A stretch of DNA of 64,000 nt from Macrocystis pyrifera (taxonomy: Eukaryota; Sar; Phaeophyceae; Laminariales; Laminariaceae), in NCBI GenBank assembly GCA_031763025.1, contig JASSKH010000016.1:248001-312000 (forward strand). Direction: 5' to 3'. The notes beneath the pieces are model-generated. The model was given only the letters and a program-made list of their open reading frames with translations. It ran no database searches and was not told the DNA's origin. Made by a program: the position numbers and the translations under genes. This document shows positions 61,501-64,000 of the stretch, in pieces. Numbering within the stretch: position 1 is the first letter of the stretch; every line of letters starts with the position of its first letter.

Positions 61501-62991
61501 CAACACCAACAACATAAAAATAAACACGATCCCCCTCATCATCTCCATGCTGCCAGGATACACAGGGGTACACAAGCATAGACGAGTTTACCGACCAAAG
61601 GGGCGCTCTGCATAGACAAGCACAAACAAGTCTACCGATCAAAAGGAGCGCCCTGCAAGCATAGACGAGCATAGAGGCGTTTACTGACCAAAGGAGCGCT
61701 CTAGCTTGGGTGCGATGCTGTTGATGGACATGAGGCCGAAGATTGTCGTCAACAGCGAGCCATTGCAAAATACAGTCGTCGCTAGCCGGTAAACTGCAGA
61801 CACGCGCCCACATCACGGCAGCGCAGGACAGGACAGGACAGGACAAGACAGACCGGACAGGGCAGGATAGGACAGGGAACGGAAGGCAACAGCAGCACAG
61901 GACAGGGCAGGACAGGGCAGGACAGAACCGAACCGAAGCCAACCGAATAGAATGGAACAAAAACAGGACAGCATTAATAGTGATGCAGCAGTAGTGCAGC
62001 TGCTCTGGGCCATCAATAGTCATTACCACTATTGTAGACCCGCTTGGAAACAGACCGAGTACCAGGGTGCTTGGCAGACTCTACTTGGACAGCTCTACAT
62101 CTACTCCTTACATATCTACAACCACTCGCACAAGTCCACAGCTCTACAATGCAGATACTCGCGCAGTCCTACTATTGATACCGTAAATACGATTGTTACA
62201 GCCACACCTCTAAAGCTACTCGTACAGCTCGACTGCTGGACTACTCCGAACAGTTCTACAGTTCTAAAGCTACTCGTACAGCTCTACAGATCTACAGCTA
62301 CAGCGCTTCAGCTACTTGTCGGAGTCTACACCTCTAGAGATTGCTTCCTTCTGAAACGCTGCACCGACCTTCGAACTTGGAGATGGTCCAGTAGGGGGAA
62401 CTGTCGAAAGCCACGCCAAGGTTTGGCAAAAAGCAACTTAGAATAAAGGATCCGGCGACGGCCAACAACGTGCTCCTTGACGTGAAGGGGCATGTGCTCG
62501 ACCATACCCGGTACCTGAAATCAGTACAGTAGAAACGTAGTATACCAGGTGTGACATTAGCGATAACTATTAACAGATAACCACATACCACGTATATATT
62601 ACTCGGAGTCCATGATATGACTATTAATACAAATACCAATACTGATGTGTTACTGTAGGTTACCTCGTACGACATAAAATCTAGTTGTAGTTTCAGCAAG
62701 ACAAGTTACTGACGGTGTTGAGTTGGCCTATTAATGACTTTCCGGCAAGTTAGTACACGGCCGCCGATATTTTGGCTAATTTTACATACCACCTGCAGAT
62801 ATATACATCTGATCAATATCAAAAAATAAACTCCGACGGCCTTCGGACCGGCACACCGGACAACGTCGATGGCGATGCTTTTCAGATGTTTTGATGCGCC
62901 ATGAGTTGCAGTAGACCTGTCACGTCTCTCTCCCTCTCTGAGTGAGTGGTATCACGGGAAATACGCACCCCGTAGCAGAGAGGCCTTCCAT
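52527..62991 (-). CDS. Rhomboid-like six-TM protein with C-terminal UBA domain (probable pseudoprotease)
   Basis: Exons in transcript order: 62991-62969 (MEGLSATG), 62514-62369, 61793-61689, 60904-60810, 60160-60066, 59540-59427, 58881-58841, 58008-57925, 56969-56756, 56557-56523, 55778 to about 55665, 55402-55279, 54363-54204, 52616-52527. Phases agree at all joins except two: after 57925 (donor 57917 would restore phase) and after about 55665 (end unresolved). Visible parts: TM1 LLAVAGSFILSCFLPN; ISKFEVYRLATTVF..GSLLTTIFGL, the rhomboid L1/TM2 pattern; TM3 ATLTVLTNLVFIVSC; TM4 SSAGIWNLIISLTAIECMA; PGKYYPLFLTLMLG; TM6 SFMDLLCACGVG; a Gly-rich linker; SFTGSGQTLGGG; RLARLAALEGR; and a UBA domain ELQDMGFSAAEANEAL.. 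GDVEAAASYL. The layout matches plant RBL14/15, RHBDD and UBAC2 proteins of ER quality control. The Ser of GFSG reads Ala and the TM6 His reads Leu. About 470 residues. Confidence 0.8.
53528..53632. mobile_element. Stowaway-like MITE, copy 5 (intronic)
   Basis: A 105-bp copy, perfect TA on both sides (53526-53527 and 53633-53634). It lies in the last intron of the rhomboid-UBA gene. Confidence 0.9.
53925..54029. mobile_element. Stowaway-like MITE, copy 6 (intronic)
   Basis: A 105-bp copy in the same intron as copy 5, about 290 bp away. The right flank is TA; the left has changed to AA. Confidence 0.88.
54668..55252 (+). repeat. CTAGC/CTTGC decanucleotide satellite in an intron
   Basis: Almost 600 bp of degenerate five- and ten-base units (tagcc, ttgcc, cctagccttg) with a few longer interruptions. 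The whole array lies in the intron between the 55402-55279 and 54363-54204 exons of the rhomboid-UBA gene. Confidence 0.9.
55627..55672 (+). repeat. GCGACCA tandem repeat
   Basis: About five units of agcgacc(a), adjacent to the poorly resolved 3' end of the exon starting at 55778. The repeat may be why the splice donor there cannot be placed. Confidence 0.8.
57225..57275 (+). repeat. 13-bp tandem repeat (atcatgagataa)
   Basis: Four units with single-base changes in an intron of the rhomboid-UBA gene. A looser array of catgagatga/gcatga units precedes it from about 57040. Confidence 0.8.
59850..60060 (+). repeat. Degenerate ACACTACACC repeat in an intron
   Basis: Irregular units such as cacactaca, accacatgacacc and acaccaca fill the intron just downstream of the TM4 exon of the rhomboid-UBA gene. 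Confidence 0.7.
60286..60315 (+). repeat. TTACGG variant telomere-like repeat
   Basis: Four units of ggttac, directly adjoining a TATTAATA palindrome (60277-60284). The same variant unit occurs beside TTAGGG at 29094-29133. Confidence 0.85.
61302..61328 (+). repeat. CAG microsatellite in an intron
   Basis: Nine CAG/AGC units, flanked by ATC/CAC-rich trinucleotide sequence from about 61195 to 61420. It lies in the intron between the 61793-61689 and 60904-60810 exons. Confidence 0.85.
61826..61935 (+). repeat. GACAG pentanucleotide repeat in an intron
   Basis: Imperfect ggaca/gacag units with interruptions. The long minus-strand frame rich in CPVLSCP over this region is its translation and is not a gene. 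Confidence 0.9.
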
Positions 62992-64000
62992 GGACAACGA
63001 AACCGAAACAATCGGATAGCTGACACCGCCGAAACAAACTATAATACCTATTAATACCAGTACTGTACTACTAATTGTACTGTCTGTAGCTGGCGACCTT
63101 TAGTCATCCAACTATCAGCTCTAGAACCTGAAGACAAGTCAGAACGGCGGCGTTAGGTAGGAACTACTATACACCCACACCTGAACGAGTCAAAGGGTGA
63201 AGCTACAGAAACTCATCATGCCTTCAGGGCAGGACATGCGACCCATGTACGAGTAGAACGTGCGAAAAAGAGAAACGAGCGATAGATAGGGAGAGCGTCA
63301 AGCACAACAATCATCATCTATTAATATATACAAACACAGAGTCCAGGCGAATAATAGCTGCACTTGTGTCGCATGCCTCCCCACGCTGCACTTCGGGTAC
63401 ATCCTCTTGTAATACTACTTCAAGAAAAACACTATACCCGGTAAATAAACCTACACTTTCGTATGGAGTGGTCCGTGTGAACTTTGCCGGTTACTTGCCC
63501 GGAGATCTGTTCCTTTTTCTTTCATGCTCGAACTTTGTAAACTTCAACTTTGGGCCAGTGGTAGTAGCGGCTTCCTCGGCAAAGACAAAATAACTTGCAT
63601 GGTCAAGGACATACAACAGTAGGTAGGTAGGTACCGGAGGTACGTGTAGGAGTAGCTTCCTCGTCAAGGACAAAAGGGCATGCATGACTAAGGACATACA
63701 CAGCAGTACCTGGTAGGTAGGTATGTGACCCCCCCTGGATGCGGCACTACTGCTGTACCCGGTATAATGATTTCCACCCAGTACAGTACAGCCCTCTGGC
63801 CCCTCCTCGCGCCTATACGGCCCCACAGCACAGCACAGCACAGCACAGCACAGCACAGCACAGCAGCACAGCAGCACAGCACTCGGCAGTATGGCCGTGA
63901 GGCGAGCGCACGTATAGTACGCCAGCTGGAGTCGTTTGATGCTTGAATAGCTATAGAATTATATGTAGCTATCTCACTCTCTGAGCGTGCTCGGTTGGTA
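62992..64000. other. Probable 5' flank of the rhomboid-UBA gene; no further gene
   Basis: TATTAATA sites lie at 63049 and 63319. A diverged direct duplication (cttcctcg-caa-gacaaaa...aaggacatacacagtag) spans about 63567-63720. An AGCAC array of about ten units lies at 63826-63880. A plus-strand frame at 63366-63593 has no domain. Confidence 0.5.

Noticed and set aside
61403-62029. 208-codon minus-strand frame rich in CPVLSCP
   Set aside because: It is a translation of the GACAG repeat and reads through two real exons in the wrong frame.
63826-63880. CRISPR-like array
   Set aside because: Units are 5-bp AGCAC without spacers; it is a simple microsatellite.

Overview
The window looks like nuclear DNA from a stramenopile alga, most likely a brown alga (inference). 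The genes are split into many short exons by introns of about 0.3-2 kb with GT-AG (one GC-AG) ends. Exons are GC-rich and sit in a much larger mass of repeats, and short TTAGGG telomere-like runs are scattered through the interior. There are no operons, bacterial promoters, rRNA genes or CRISPR arrays. Almost every long open frame outside the genes below is chance or repeat-derived; the real genes appear only after splicing neighbouring frames together, and I checked each junction by reading phase.

Four spliced genes can be read. (1) + strand, about 10.4-16.7 kb: a PC-esterase/SGNH-fold protein (TBL/CASD1-like) with a GNSH block and a DxxHYCLPG block. (2) - strand, about 29.9-25.6 kb: a seven-exon GDP-fucose O-fucosyltransferase-like protein. 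(3) + strand, 44.1-45.7 kb: a three-exon bactofilin, a bacterial-type cytoskeletal family. (4) - strand, about 63.0-52.5 kb: a large multi-exon six-TM rhomboid-like protein ending in a UBA domain, apparently lacking both rhomboid catalytic residues. A fucosyltransferase and an O-acyl-esterase/transferase relative would suit an alga with fucose-rich, acylated wall or surface glycans, but that link is only inference.

The rest is mobile or repetitive DNA: a broken coiled-coil gene (0.97-1.76 kb), a LINE reverse-transcriptase tail (7.8-8.3 kb), tRNA-derived SINE copies (0.45 and 21.85 kb), six copies of a ~105-bp MITE with TA target duplications, three ~0.8-kb long-TIR elements (31.4, 36.7, 37.5 kb), a 725-bp TIR element (38.6 kb), a dispersed ~470-bp repeat in opposite orientations (2.8 and 32.8 kb), and many minisatellites, several inside introns of the genes above.

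The most unusual signal is short and palindromic. TATTAATA occurs 18 times by my count, where about one is expected. It equals TA + TT + AA + TA, which is what excision of the MITE family seen here (TA|TTACGGGGG...CCCCCGTAA|TA) should leave behind. In two repeat families one copy carries the motif where its sister copies lack it. Related TA-bounded motifs (TACTGTA/TACAGTA and TACCWGGTA) are also over-represented. The window therefore reads like a fossil record of cut-and-paste transposition.
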